A stretch of 64,000 bases of DNA from Portunus trituberculatus (GCF_017591435.1 NC_059256.1:7946537-8010536); one strand, 5' to 3'; numbered from the stretch's first letter, positions 10,913 to 21,466 are shown. The notes: a model not told the origin generated them from the letters alone. A program made the numbers and translations.

Positions 10913-12614
10913 CTATTCTAGAATAGAAACTCAATAAATTTGTTACACATGACCGACCTTTTCTAAAACCAAATTGGCTATTTGATAATATTTTGTTGTC
11001 TTCAAGAAACTCAATCCATTGCTTCTTTATTACTCTTTCACACATCTTGCATATTACACTAGTTAGTGATACCAGTCTGTAATTTAAAGGTTCTTCCTTC
11101 CTTCCGCTCTTATATATGGGAACCACCTCAGCTCTTTTCCATTCTACTGGTACTGTTCCATTTTCTATTGAGCATTTTATGATGTTGTATATTGGACTTG
11201 CTAGTTCTTCCCTACATTCTTTCAGTATTCTGCCTGAGACTTCATCCGGTCCCATTGCCTTTTCCTCATCAAGTTCCTTCATCAACTTTTTATTTCAAGC
11301 TTGGTTACTTTAATCTCTTTCATATAGACAGTCTCTCTATTACCCTGTGGTCTTTCAAATTTGGATTCCTTAGTAAAGACCTCCTGAAATTTATTATTTA
11401 ACAGTTCTGCCATACTTTTGGGTCTTCCACCATTCCGTTCTCTCCTTTTAACCTTTCTATTGTTTCTTTTTGTCTTATTTTTCCATTTATGAATCTATAG
11501 AACAATTTTGGTTGTTCCTTACATTTTTCGACAATGTCCTTTTCATAGTTCTTTTCTTCTTCCTTTCTCACCTTAGCATATTCATTTCTTGCTGTTTTGA
11601 AGTTTTCCTTATTTTCTGGATTTCTGTTTCTTCTCCACCTTTTCCATGCTCCATCTCGTTTCTCCTTTGCCCTAGCACATCTTGCATTAAACCAATCTTT
11701 CTTTCCTTCTTCTTTAGGTCTATATTTTGGGACATATTCCTGACCCCAGTTTTGTATATTTCCAAAAATAAGTTATATTTCTCTTGAACCGTTAATGAGT
11801 TTTCCATCTCCTCCCAGTTTACGTTTTTAAAATAGTTCTTGAGATTCTCAATATCAGCCTTTCTGTAATTTAATCGGTCTCCTTTGTATGATTTATCTCT
11901 ATCTTCCTTTCCTTCTTCTATATCCATTTCTAGTATTACATGGTCACTCTTTCCCAATGGGCACTTGTATCTTATATCATCGTTAATTGGTATATCCCTT
12001 GTAAAAACTAGGTCTAATCTTGCCGGCTCATCGTTTCCTCTGAATCTTGTGTTTTTCTTTACTCTTTGGACCATCAAATTATCTATCATTAGATTCAGGA
12101 ATCTATCTCCCAGGCATCTTCCCCCATACCACTTTCATAATTTTCCCAGTCTACCTCCTTACAGTTGAAATCTCCTACCAATATCACTTTTCTCCTTTCC
12201 TTAATGATTCTTGTAAGACTCCTTATTGTGTCATCTATCATGTCTCTATATTCTTGGTTAGTCCATGAGTTTGTTTTTGGTGGCACATATGTTCCAATGA
12301 TTGTTAACTCCTTTTTGTTAATATGCATCTTAACATACAGTATTTCTGATTTTCCTTCCCCAAACTCCACTTGATTTACCACTATCTCCTTCCTTAACAT
12401 CATGACTCCTCCTCCTCCTTTACCCACTCTGTCTCTCCTCCATATATTATACCTTTTATCTATGTCTATTTTTATTGCCTCATTTAACTTTGTTTCCACC
12501 AGGCATACAATATCTGGTTCTTCTTTCTTTATGTAATCTCTTAATTCTAATTTACTAGATAAAATCCCATCTATGTTTGTATACATCATTTTTAATCTCT
12601 TGTTCTTATCATTT

Positions 12615-13599
12615 TTAGTTAAACTTGCTCCATTTTTTCTCTTCTTTCTCTTTTATATACCATTTCCTTATCCTGTCTCCTATAATTCTCCAAAAAAATG
12701 CCTTCTTCTCCTCCTCTGACCTTTCATTATTATTTTCTCTTGCTTCTGCCACCAGTTCATTGTGTCTCTTCCTTTCCTCCTCGTTTCTATTTTTCTTTAT
12801 ATATATATCTTTGCAACCTTCTGTTTCTCTGAGTTTCGTTTTTCTATATAGTACTTCTTCTGCTGCTGCTTGTGATTTTAGTAATATCTTAATTGGTCTC
12901 ACTGTTCCTTCTTGATATGGTCCCATTCTATGGATTTCTTCTACTTCCTCTTCTAAGTTCTGTCTATCCTCGTCATTCAGATGTTTTAGTAGGTCTTTTA
13001 CTGATTTCATTTCGTCTTTTTCCCTTCTTGGTCTATATTTAACATTTTTTCTTTCAGTCCAAAAATAATTACACTCTTCTTTTTTCTGCAATTTCTCTTA
13101 CTAAATTTTCTTTTTCTTGAGGACTCCTATCATTTTGCTTGTCATATTTTCATCTCTTTCTTTTAACTGTTCTTGAAATACTTCTTGAAATGATTCCTTG
13201 TCTTTCTTATCTTGGATTCTCCATGCTTGTACTTCTTTTTAATCACGTCTTGTACTCTTTCTTCTTCTTTGTTAACTAGATCTTTTAGCTTTTCTTTTCT
13301 TTCTCGGCTTTACCGAGTCCTTCTTCCATCAATTTCTTATAGTTCGCTATTTGGACTTTTAATTCTTCATTTTCGGTTCTTAGCCTAGTTTCGTTTTCTT
13401 CCACTCTTTTTATCCTTTCTTTCAATTTCTGGAGCTCTTTATCCTGTTCTTCATTCTCTTTCATTCCCATACTCTCCTTTATCAATTTATCTAATTTACG
13501 TTCGATAGTTAAGACTCTATCAAATAGTGAAGTTTGCGCCGTATCAAAGCCTTCAAATTCTCCTCCTCCCTCACCAACATTGTCATCATCAGCTTTCAT
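12615..13599 (-). pseudogene. LINE ORF1 (coiled coil plus basic C-terminal domain)
   Basis: The N-terminal part (13599-13285) starts MKADDDNVGEGG and holds a heptad-like coiled coil (TIERKLDKLIKES, LQKLKERIKRVEENETRL) expected to trimerise or multimerise. After a broken stretch, 13091-12615 encodes a domain resembling the C-terminal nucleic-acid-binding region of L1-type ORF1 proteins: EEIHRMGPYQEGTVRPIKI, then KLRETEGCKDIYIKKNRNEE. The latter half reappears in the copies at 53887-54087 and, more divergently, 55779-56006. The frame is lost between the two parts. Confidence 0.65.
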
Positions 13600-13601
13600 T
13601 C

Positions 13602-13725
<124 letters not shown>

Positions 13726-14449
13726 TCTCTATATCATAGGACTGTTACGATCTTTTCAAACACTTTTTTTTTTTTTCTTACTGCCTTCATCAGCACAACT
13801 TTACATGACACAGCTCTCACAATAACACTATTACAAAAAATTAGTTGAGACAGAAGTAGAAAGCTGTGCCAGACAAACAATAGATACTTCACTATCATTA
13901 TCTCACTTCAACACACTAATAATGACTCAGATAGTGTCCAATTCAGCAGTGAAACAGCAGATTGCCATGACACTGCTGATGGCACCTTCCCAACCCTCAC
14001 ATTTTCTAGAGAAGCAGGCATCTTATATGTTATCATTCTATCATGCTCCAGGAAGTCATTATTGTATATACACAATCATTTAATGTGCTTTCATTCATTG
14101 TTTTCTTACCCATTTGGGTTATGTACATGTTTTTTCTCAATTTATAAGGGGTTGGGAGAGAAAATTCCGCGTATCGGGATATTTCGCGTATCCGCCAGGG
14201 CCTTGGCTGCTATAATCCGGATACGCAGGCGATTACTGTATTTATATAATATGTATCTTATCTATGTTCTCTATCAGTTTATATTATCTTAACCTGTGTG
14301 TGTATGTATGTATGTTTGTGCTTTTTATAAGTATCAGTACATTATCTACATTTTCTATCATCACATTATTGTAACCTTTCAATGTATTTTGACTGTATTT
14401 TCTTCTTTGTGTGTGTGTGTGTGTGTGTGTGTTTTGTGTGTCTGTGCAG

Positions 14450-14626
14450 GCCGTGGTGTTGTATGCGCAGGATGCTGGGCACCAGGAGACAGGACAGATG
14501 GCACAACAGGTCCACTCCAGCCTGGCCCTGTCCCACCACCACCTGGCCAGCCTCGCCTCAGCTCTGGGCAGGGATGTGTACTTGCCCCACGACACCCCTG
14601 CCACGTCCTCAGCCCCGGCCACCTAG
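14450..14626 (+). CDS. Terminal coding exon of the helical-repeat-like protein
   Basis: An AG acceptor at 14448-14449 follows a T-rich and TG-rich tract. The exon reads in phase 0 from the donor at 8654 and ends at TAG 14624-14626 (58 codons). The peptide AVVLYAQDAGHQETGQMAQQ, then VHSSLALSHHHLASLASALG, is helical and ends in a Pro/Thr/Ser-rich tail. With the exon at 8463 it gives about 122 C-terminal residues. Usual codons and high GC support a real exon. The encoded family is not recognised with confidence. Confidence 0.6.
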   Translation, partial: AVVLYAQDAGHQETGQMAQQVHSSLALSHHHLASLASALGRDVYLPHDTPATSSAPAT

Positions 14627-14943
14627 AGAGAGATAAAGAGAGGAAAAGTATGTGTGAGGTTCAGATTGTTGAAGTAAGATTTGTTTGTGTTGTTTGTTGA
14701 GAGAGAGAGAGAGAGAGAGAGAGAATGTTTCAAATTGTCATGTATAAGATTTTTTTGTATTATTTGTTTATTTTTACTGTATTTGACGGGTCACAAGACG
14801 CATCCAGTTTTGGCAGACACTGAAATGCATAAAAAGTTGAATGAGCAGATTTAAGCTTTTAGTATGAATTGAAGGATTTCACATTACATTTTAGGACTCA
14901 CATGCAATTGGATCTTTATTAGATCCTAGTATTTTGCATTTAA
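14627..14943. other. 3' flank / probable 3' UTR with (GA)n
   Basis: Contains (GA)n at 14700-14724 and AT-rich sequence. A clear AATAAA is not seen before the MITE that starts at 14944. An AATAAA occurs further on, near 15578. Confidence 0.35.
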
Positions 14944-15148
14944 CCCCCTCAGTACCATGACAAGTCTTTATATTTATTCTGCGTACTATTTGGCCATTTT
15001 ATACAGCTTCAGAAACGTATGTGAGGATTAAAATAGTGAAAACTCTGGCCATTGATCTTCTGACCTCCATAGACCCTTCCTAATGAAGATAAAATTCTCT
15101 AATCACACCCAAAACTCATGGTAAAAATGCATCCCAGTAGTGAAAGAG
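14944..15148. mobile_element. piggyBac-like MITE (copy 1)
   Basis: Flanked by TTAA at 14940-14943 and 15149-15152. The ends are CCCCCTCAGTACC on the left and complement CTCTTTCACTACTGG on the right. The body matches, on the other strand, the element at 60593-60805, including the shared cagaaac-tatgtg-ggatta and tagacccttc-taatg phrases. TTAA targets and CCC-starting ends are the hallmarks of the piggyBac superfamily. Too short to encode a transposase. Confidence 0.75.
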
Positions 15149-15152
15149 TTAA

Positions 15153-15825
15153 GAACTTTAATATTTGCTAGTAGCCCACATAGCAGTCTTGTTGTGGGAT
15201 GTAAAAATGTACGTGGCATATGGCACTGTGAGAGACTACAGGCTTAATAGTCGTGATTTTTCCTTTTTTTATAACTGTTTTTTTACATATATGCAAGGTA
15301 AGAATGTTAAAAGATAGGTGCAATTTTAATAGTGTGAAAGTGTGTTTTACCTTAAGGAGTAACAGCATCACACTGTAAAGAAAACAGTGAGTCTTGCCCT
15401 TGTCAAGATTAAGATCGTCAATCCTGTGTTTTGTTTTGGTTCATGTGATGTATGGCTAATTCCCGACGTCGGAAAGTGCTGAAAAGCTGCCAGATTCGCC
15501 AGATAACTTAATTTAGCACATTCAACTCGGTATGCTGGAAAAAAATTTTTACGTCATATATGTGCTATCAAACTAAGTAATAAATTATTAGGAACATCTC
15601 TAATCAGCTTCACCAAGCACAGAGAACGTAATATGGTAAAACGAGCCAAAAGTTTTGGGACACTTCATCACCTTGAGTGAATTACATTATTTTCAGTAAG
15701 CAAGCACATTTCATTGGTTCAAGTTAATTAATTAGCAATCAAATCCAGAAAATGTGACGAATATCAAATAAACACGATGTTTTGATGCAAAATCCTTGTA
15801 TGACTTCAGTGAAAGATTGTCTGTT
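15153..15825. other. Unassigned AT-rich intergenic sequence
   Basis: No exon, repeat family or RNA gene is recognised. It contains AATAAA-like hexamers near 15578 (plus strand) that could serve the upstream gene. Confidence 0.35.
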
Positions 15826-16119
15826 TCATATGTAAACAACATCAAGCAGGTTTCTACCTGCTCCCCACCGGTTATGGGCAAACAGTTCAGGGTCTGGATG
15901 CGATGCTGACGGTCCTTTGCACCAATCTATGAAGTGCTTTGAGCAGATAGCATGGTCCTTGGTAGCTCTCCACGTCGGGCCTCGTTTACATCGTGTCTCC
16001 CATAATCTTCTTCGAGCCGCGTCTTTCTTCCTGGGAAACACAGTCCATCCTTTCACGCCTTGGTTTTTCTTTTTTGATGTAGAATTGCAGTCAGCTACAG
16101 CACATGTATAAACCGGCAT
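15826..16119 (-). CDS. THAP-domain (C2CH zinc finger) protein, first or only exon
   Basis: Starts at ATG 16119-16117 and encodes 97 residues beginning MPVYTCAVADCNSTSKKKN. The THAP zinc ligands are visible: C-x4-C in CAVADC near residues 6-11, and Cys and His in AICSKHF near residues 58-64. The invariant Trp is present (GWTVFP), as is RRRLWETRC in the helix. THAP domains bind DNA sequence-specifically and occur in transcription factors and P-element-type transposases. The AVPTIF-like end of a typical domain is missing. A possible donor (CAG|GTAGAAAC) near 15860-15850 could splice to an unseen exon, otherwise the frame ends at 15826. It is divergent to the gene at 16937, with two MITEs between. 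Confidence 0.7.
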   Translation of the reverse strand: MPVYTCAVADCNSTSKKKNQGVKGWTVFPRKKDAARRRLWETRCKRGPTWRATKDHAICSKHFIDWCKGPSASHPDPELFAHNRWGAGRNLLDVVYI

Positions 16120-16148
16120 TTTGTTCCAGCTCTAAGAACACTCCACAC

Positions 16149-16594
16149 TAGGGTGACCAGATTTCTGAGACAAATTCCGGGGACATTTTCAGTTCAGGGA
16201 GGTAAAAACATGTAGTGTTTTTGCACTGGAAAAACTAAAACAGGGACACTATTCGTACCATTTCTAAACCAGCAATCAAAAGTTTCTCTCACCTTATTTA
16301 CCCAAGTTGCAAAGGAAAAAAAATCTACCTGATGAAATATCTGAGATCATGAACACCCATTAGCTGTTAAAATGTGTCCGCCATACACTTCACCGTCTTC
16401 ACGGAAACTATATAAAAAAATAAGGCCTCCTTATTCTTGACATTTTAAAAGAGTAATTATAAAAGGACATAATTATCATAATCAAAAGGAGTAGTTTTTT
16501 TTTTAACGCATCAAGTGATCTTTCAGTTACAGAAAACCGGGGACAGCAGTAGCCGGGGACAGGTCACTGAAATCGGGGATGTCTGGTCACCCTA
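16149..16594. mobile_element. hAT-like MITE 1 (446 bp)
   Basis: Terminal inverted repeats TAGGGTGACCAGA at 16149 and its complement TCTGGTCACCCTA ending 16594 are perfect over 13 bp. The 8-bp direct repeat CTCCACAC flanks it at 16141-16148 and 16595-16602 and fits the hAT target rule (T at position 2, A at position 7). Internal short repeats of CCGGGGACA lie near both ends. There is no coding capacity. Confidence 0.85.
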
Positions 16595-16602
16595 CTCCAC
16601 AC

Positions 16603-16821
16603 CAGGGCCCATTGAATTATAGGGTCCCTCCACGCGCAGGACTGGGTAGCCGTGGGCGGGACCAAAGCTCTGTGACGTCACGGAGAGCTCTGCTGGGAGA
16701 GAGAGAGAGAGAGCGCGCGCGCACCTCCCAGCAGAACTCCCCGTGACGTCACAGAGCTTTGGTCCCGCCCACGGCTACCCAGTCCTGCGCGTGGAGGGAC
16801 CCTATAATTCAATGGGCCCTG
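16603..16821. mobile_element. hAT-like MITE 2 (219 bp, fully palindromic)
   Basis: Two arms of about 95 bp form an almost perfect inverted repeat starting CAGGGCCCATTGAATTATAG, separated by a (GA)n(GC)n core at 16697-16725. It is flanked by the 8-bp repeat CTCCACAC at 16595-16602 and 16822-16829, the same word that flanks MITE 1. Both arms carry TGACGTCA, which is a CRE-like palindrome. No ORF. Confidence 0.88.
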
Positions 16822-16895
16822 CTCCACACGAGCTCCAAGCAACAGTGGGCCGCGGGGTTGTTTTGGTGTTTTGAGAGGACTCGGTGTTTCCGAGT

Positions 16896-16901
16896 TCAGT
16901 T
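16896..16901 (+). promoter_or_regulatory. Candidate arthropod initiator (TCAGTT)
   Basis: TCAGTT matches the arthropod Inr consensus and lies about 40 bases before the ATG at 16937. No convincing DPE or TATA box accompanies it. This is position-based inference only. Confidence 0.3.
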
Positions 16902-16936
16902 AGTCTTTTCGGTTTGATATACCTTCGGCCGCAAAA

Positions 16937-17086
16937 ATGTTGCTCTACCAAGATTATTACAGAATGTATTCCTTTGTAACATTTAGAGGAGAAACAGTGC
17001 TCTCTGTTGAACTATATGAAAAAATGTTTCAAACCAAATATGTAATTGAGACTAGTAAAAAATGCGAGAGCATTGAAACCGCGACT
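16937..17086 (+). CDS. First coding exon of an unidentified gene
   Basis: ATG in a good context (GCAAAAATGTTG) opens 50 codons, beginning MLLYQDYYRMYSFVTFRGE and ending at a GTGAGT donor at 17087-17092. It joins without changing phase to 17233-17364, giving 94 open codons across the splice. The peptide is mixed charged/aromatic with two Cys at most and matches no family that I recognise. It is divergently arranged with the THAP gene, sharing a ~0.8 kb upstream region. Later exons are not found. Confidence 0.5.
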
Positions 17087-17232
17087 GTGAGTATTAAGCT
17101 TATAATAACAGTTTTGTAGAGTGTGTATTACCAGATCATATGGATAATGTTAGGATAAACACTTGGAATTAATGTTTTGCGCAAAAGTACAAAGACTCAA
17201 TACCTCAAGATTTATTATGATATGAATTTTAG

Positions 17233-17364
17233 AATGTCTCTCTCTTGCGAGCTGGCTGGCTGTATACCGAGTCGCGTATTAAAACAGCCAGCGATCAATG
17301 GCAACCCAAGAATATCCGACGTCGGGAATTCTTCCTGACTGGTGTCATTCCCTGTGAATTACCA
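17233..17364 (+). CDS. Second coding exon of the unidentified gene
   Basis: Acceptor TTTTAG at 17227-17232 and donor GTAAGT at 17365-17370. It has 44 codons in phase 0 (NVSLLRAGWLYTESRIKTAS, then WQPKNIRRREFFLTGVIP). The same stretch has stops in the other phases, and the donor is a consensus hexamer, so the splice model is credible. Basic and aromatic residues dominate. Function unknown. Confidence 0.5.
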
Positions 17365-17673
17365 GTAAGTGTGACTCATTATATTTTGTTACCTTGAAAG
17401 AAAGTGTGTTGTGGTGTAGTAGGTGTAGTACCAATCATCACTTTGTTTACATGTGCAAAGATGTCTGGGGTTCATTCAATCTTAGAGCCTCTGCTGCCAT
17501 AGACTGACCATCACTCACTGTCTCAATACTGAACCTTGGTCTCACAGGACACTGGTTAATTTTCTGAGACTTTTTTTATTTACTTTATTTATTTATTTAT
17601 TTATTTAATTATTATTATTTTTTTTTCTTGAGGAAAGATGTGTCTTATGAGCCATCAAATGCGGTACTTATTG

Positions 17674-17729
<56 letters not shown>

Positions 17730-17851
17730 TCAAATTGTTCAAGTAATGTTTGTCTTTTGTTAATTTGCTTGTTATTTGTTGAAAGAAGAAAGAGAGAGCT
17801 TTAGATTATCAACTAAAATTTATTATGACAAACTTGATCATTTTATTTATT

Positions 17852-17887
<36 letters not shown>

Positions 17888-18215
17888 AGAACTGTCAAGT
17901 AAGCTTCATTGCCATTAATTTGTTTACTTTATTGAAAGCGAGGGAAAGAGAGAGTCCCAAATCATCAATGTAAGATATATTTTGACTGTAATTTCTTGGT
18001 TCACACCACCACCACCACCACCACCACCACCACCACCACTACCACACACATTTACACTGCATTACATAAAAAAACACCATGATTTTTACATCCTTACTGT
18101 TTTGTTAGTGTGTCAATGGTTATTATTACTTAACCCGTGGCTATCATTGTAAATAGAATAGAGGGTCATATTGTACAGAAGTGAAAGAATAAAGACCATT
18201 AGAGCAGTGACCACA
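17365..18215. other. Intron or intergenic sequence rich in (GA)n and (CAC)n
   Basis: No exon recognised. Simple repeats: (GA)n at 17671-17724 and 17855-17883, TTTA repeats near 17580-17610, and (CAC)n at 18006-18044. Confidence 0.5.
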
Positions 18216-18525
18216 GTATTTTTCCTGTGTGTTTATGTAGGAAGGAAAAGGAGAACAAAATATAATGAAATAGTAAAGACGTTATGCTATTCTAATTTTT
18301 CCTTTATGTAAGAAGGGAAGCCAGATAAAGGAAACAAATAAGTAAATATAAGAAGAAAAATGATATGTTGACTTTTTTATATAGGAAAGGAAAGAAAAGA
18401 AAAAAAACCAGATAAGATAGAAATGTTAATATTTTTTCTATCTAGGAAGAAAACTAGGAAAAGAAAAAGATGAAATAGAAAAATAATGCTTTTTTTTTTT
18501 TTTTTTTTTTTTTTTTTTCTAGAAA

Positions 18526-18855
18526 GGTACAGTGGAACCATGCATGGTTTGGGGTCCGATAAAAACATGGGGCCTGCCATGGTACAGTGGAACCATGTGT
18601 GCTTTGGGTTCCGATAGAAACATGAGGCTTGCCGTAGTACCGTGGAACCATGTGTGCTTTGTTGTCCGATAGAAACATGGGGCCCGCCGTGGTACAGTGG
18701 AACCATGCATGCTTTGGGGTCCGATAAAAACATGGGTCCTGCCGTGGTACAGTGGAGCCATGTGTGTTTTGGGGTCCGATAGAAACATGGGGCCCGCCGT
18801 GGTACAGTGGAATCATGTGTGCTTTGGGGTCCGAGTAGTCTCCAAGGACTCAGGT
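18526..18855 (+). repeat. 55-bp minisatellite of six SINE-head units
   Basis: Units begin at 18526, 18581, 18636, 18691, 18746 and 18801, exactly 55 bp apart. Each starts ggtacagtggaaccatgtgt, continues gctttggggtccgata, and ends aaacatggggcccgccgt. The first 35 bp equal the 5' head of the SINE whose body follows the last unit, so the array grew by duplicating the SINE's start. Confidence 0.85.
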
Positions 18856-18990
18856 TCGAATCCTGTCCATGGTCCAAGTGTAGGTTGGGCTTCCTCACTC
18901 GGGGCAACGGCTTTGAGATAGGAGGTAACCCCGTAAAAAATATCACCTTTAGCCCAGAAATACCCGTGAAAAGCCCATATTGTATAAATA
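18801..18990 (+). mobile_element. tRNA-derived SINE (type 4)
   Basis: Head from 18801, with a tRNA-like B box CAGGTTCGAATCCTGTCC at 18850-18867, then the body gtccaagtgtaggttgggct shared with the minus-strand copy at 22441-22690. The head spacing suggests a long-variable-arm tRNA (Leu/Ser type). The 3' end lies against the TA target of the element at 18991. Confidence 0.75.
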
Positions 18991-19312
18991 CAGTAATACT
19001 CCGCTTAACGAATGTTTGGTTGACGAATTTCCGGTTTAACGTACTATGTAAAGTTAGACCAAAAAGTCCACATAACGTACAACCACATCCGTTTTAGCGA
19101 ATTTTCTGCATTTGAATTTGCTGGGTGAGGGACCGAACGCGGTAGTTTCGCTGTGATTGGCTGGCTCCCCGCCTCTGTCTCTAGCGCTCATGGAGCTGGA
19201 TCCAAGATTCTTTAACGTCAGTGCAACCTCTTGCAGCTAAATGGCATCCATGAACGCTTGGAGGGACGGTGACAAGGTTGCTATCAGGTTGCTCTGAGGT
19301 TAATGTCTTAAA

Positions 19313-19995
19313 TATGCATTTATGTTCACAAAACAACATTTCTATAAGCTTTTTACAAACCTTGCCCCCAAGAAAGGATCGTTTTGTAATGCATAAAGTG
19401 AAATCTTACATGGAATACCAAAACATAAAGCAGAGATGAGATGAGCCACAGACGAAGCGGGAAACTCGCGACCCCTCGGCCGCTTCTTCTTCTTCTTGTG
19501 ACCCTTTTGCTTGCGTGTTACTTTCATCATGATGTTTATGTTTTCACTCCTCTATTTCTGCTATAATGGATATATGTACGCTCATGCCACGAGAATAACC
19601 TTGACTCCGTGGCACTGAGTGATAGTGAATTACTAATGAAATACCGCAGTATTTCATTAATAATTCACTATCACTCAGTGCCATGGAGTTGAGGTTATCC
19701 TCGTAGCATGAGCGTATATGAATACTGAGATATGATATCCATTATAGCAGGCAGTAGAGGAGTGGAAACAAATATCATGGGGAAAGACAACACGCAGGCT
19801 AAAAGAGTCACAAGAAGAAGAAGAAGAAGCGGCCGAGTCGCCGCGAGTCTCCTGTTTCATCTGTGGCTCATCTCATCTCTGCTTTATTTTTTTGGTATTT
19901 TATGTAAGATTTCACTTTATGCATTACAAAACAATCCTTTCTTGGGGCAAGGTTTGTAAAAGCTAATAGAAATGTTGTTTTGTGAACATAAATGC
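19313..19995. repeat. ~680-bp imperfect palindrome
   Basis: The left arm starts tttatgttcacaaaacaaca near 19318 and the right arm ends with its complement near 19998. The centre lies at about 19646 (gaaatac-cgca-gtatttc). Both arms carry the same CTTCTTCTTCTTGTGA or its complement, a gcggccga phrase, and catctctgctttat or its complement. Small indels make the arms slightly unequal. Confidence 0.8.
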
Positions 19996-20095
19996 GAGAA
20001 TGTGAGAGAATTTGTACGTAGCTTCTCTAACTTCCAATGACTCATATGACATCATAAAAGTCGTGGTACACTGGTGGCCCAATATGCTGCCAAAC

Positions 20096-20096
<1 letters not shown>

Positions 20097-20188
<92 letters not shown>
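20097..20188. repeat. (TA)n microsatellite
   Basis: About 92 bp of TA inside the TA-flanked element. Confidence 0.95.
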
Positions 20189-20191
<3 letters not shown>

Positions 20192-20532
20192 CCCATGTGG
20201 TATGTTGAGGACCAGCCCAGAACGCATCCCCCCGATTTCCATTATTTCCTATGGGTAAATTACGTCCGCTTAACAAATTTTTGCTCTACGAACAGCTTTG
20301 ACACCCCCTATCCTATTCGTTAAGCGGAGTATTACTGTAAATAGATAAATAAATAAATAAAAAAAAGGGAAGCAAAAGTAAATAAATAGAAAAGAAGTAA
20401 TTTTTTTTTATTTAGAAAGAAACCCAGGGAAAGGAGAACAAAATAAAAGAAAAGATGTTATTTCATATTGATTTTCTATATCCAGGAAGAAAGCTGGTAA
20501 AGAAAAACAGTAATAATTAGATAAAAGATATA

Positions 20533-21013
20533 CAGTAAGTTTTCCTTATACGGTAAATTCACAGTTATGGTGTTTGGTAATTACTACCCTCGATTCTATT
20601 TACGGTAAGAAAAATTCACATATACAGTATACGCTCATGTTTTGTTTACACCATACCGCAGCGCCACCACGCCTCGCTGCCACCACAACAATCAGTTGTT
20701 GTGTTTCCCACCGAACACAAGTGAAATCCTTACGGCTTATTTTTAGCCTCGGGAGGGACATCATCTGATGGAATACATGGCAAGTGAAAGCTGAAAGGTA
20801 AATAAAAACATTTTCTGTTTATTTCTTTTGTGCAGTACTTTACATTATTTTATATGACTATTTTCATGTATTGTCATGTCTGTAGAGGTGACTTTCAGCG
20901 TGCTGGAACACATCCCCTATTATTACATGTTGTAATGGGTTCGGTATACGGTAATTTCGATTTGCGGTAAGGTTTTCAGGAAGGCATATGTACTGTATAA
21001 CGAGGACTTACTG
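20533..21013. mobile_element. TA-flanked MITE (481 bp, pogo-like)
   Basis: Ends CAGTAAGTTTTCCTTATACG at 20533 and the complement of CAGTAAGTCCTCGTTATAC ending 21013, flanked by TA at 20531-20532 and 21014-21015. Subterminal GGTAA phrases repeat near both ends. It is non-coding and inserted into the degenerate tandem array. Confidence 0.78.
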
Positions 21014-21240
21014 TACTTGAAAGGATGTTATGTTAGTTTAAGACAACTGTTCCTTTTTGTCTGTACTTAGGAAGGGAAACAAGAGCAGAAATGAAAAATG
21101 ATAAATGAAAGATGAAAGAATGGCCTGTTATTCTTTAAGACCCTTCAAATGATGCAAATGTTTTAATACTTTGTGTACGAAGGGAAGAAAAAAATTAAAA
21201 GATACATAAAGTAGAAAATTGTTATATTATAGTTTAGACC

Positions 21241-21466
21241 AGTGAAGTTATTGAAATATTTTAGTGTTTTCATGTTTGGTAGAAGAGAGAGAGAGAGAGA
21301 GAGAGGGGGGAGGAGGCATATCCTGTCACTTCAATGCTCTCAAAAAGGAGATTGGAAAGAAATGCATAAACTTTTTCCTTTTTATTTCAAGTATATCTTC
21401 CATGGAATATATTTTGTTGTGTTTGATCCAAGCATTTGTAGCAGTAGTAGTAGTTTCACTGTTTGT
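21241..21466. other. Unassigned, with (GA)n
   Basis: Contains (GA)n at 21284-21306 and short TAG and GTTT repeats. No gene is seen. Confidence 0.4.

Larger units (their letters stand above)
18991..20337. mobile_element. Tigger/pogo-like TA-flanked element (1.35 kb) with internal palindrome
   Basis: Terminal inverted repeats CAGTAATACTCCGCTTAACG at 18991 and its complement ending 20337 are flanked by TA (18989-18990 and 20338-20339). The subterminal sequence repeats the AACGAA phrase. No transposase ORF is seen. It carries a ~680-bp imperfect palindrome (19313-19995) and a (TA)n tract (20097-20188). The ends resemble those of the element at 48270-49334 (both include GTTTAACG/CTTAACGAA motifs). 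Confidence 0.82.
18216..21240. repeat. Old degenerate tandem array (~80-90-bp unit) interrupted by insertions
   Basis: At least seven diverged units are visible at 18216-18490, 20340-20530 and 21016-21240. Each reads roughly: pyrimidine run, TAT-TAG, GAAGGAAA-CCAG, A-rich tract with GAACAAAAT, AAAGATGTTAT. The array is interrupted by the 55-bp minisatellite/SINE (18526-18990), the TA-flanked element (18991-20337) and a second TA-flanked MITE (20533-21013). The same unit resumes after each insertion. Confidence 0.6.
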
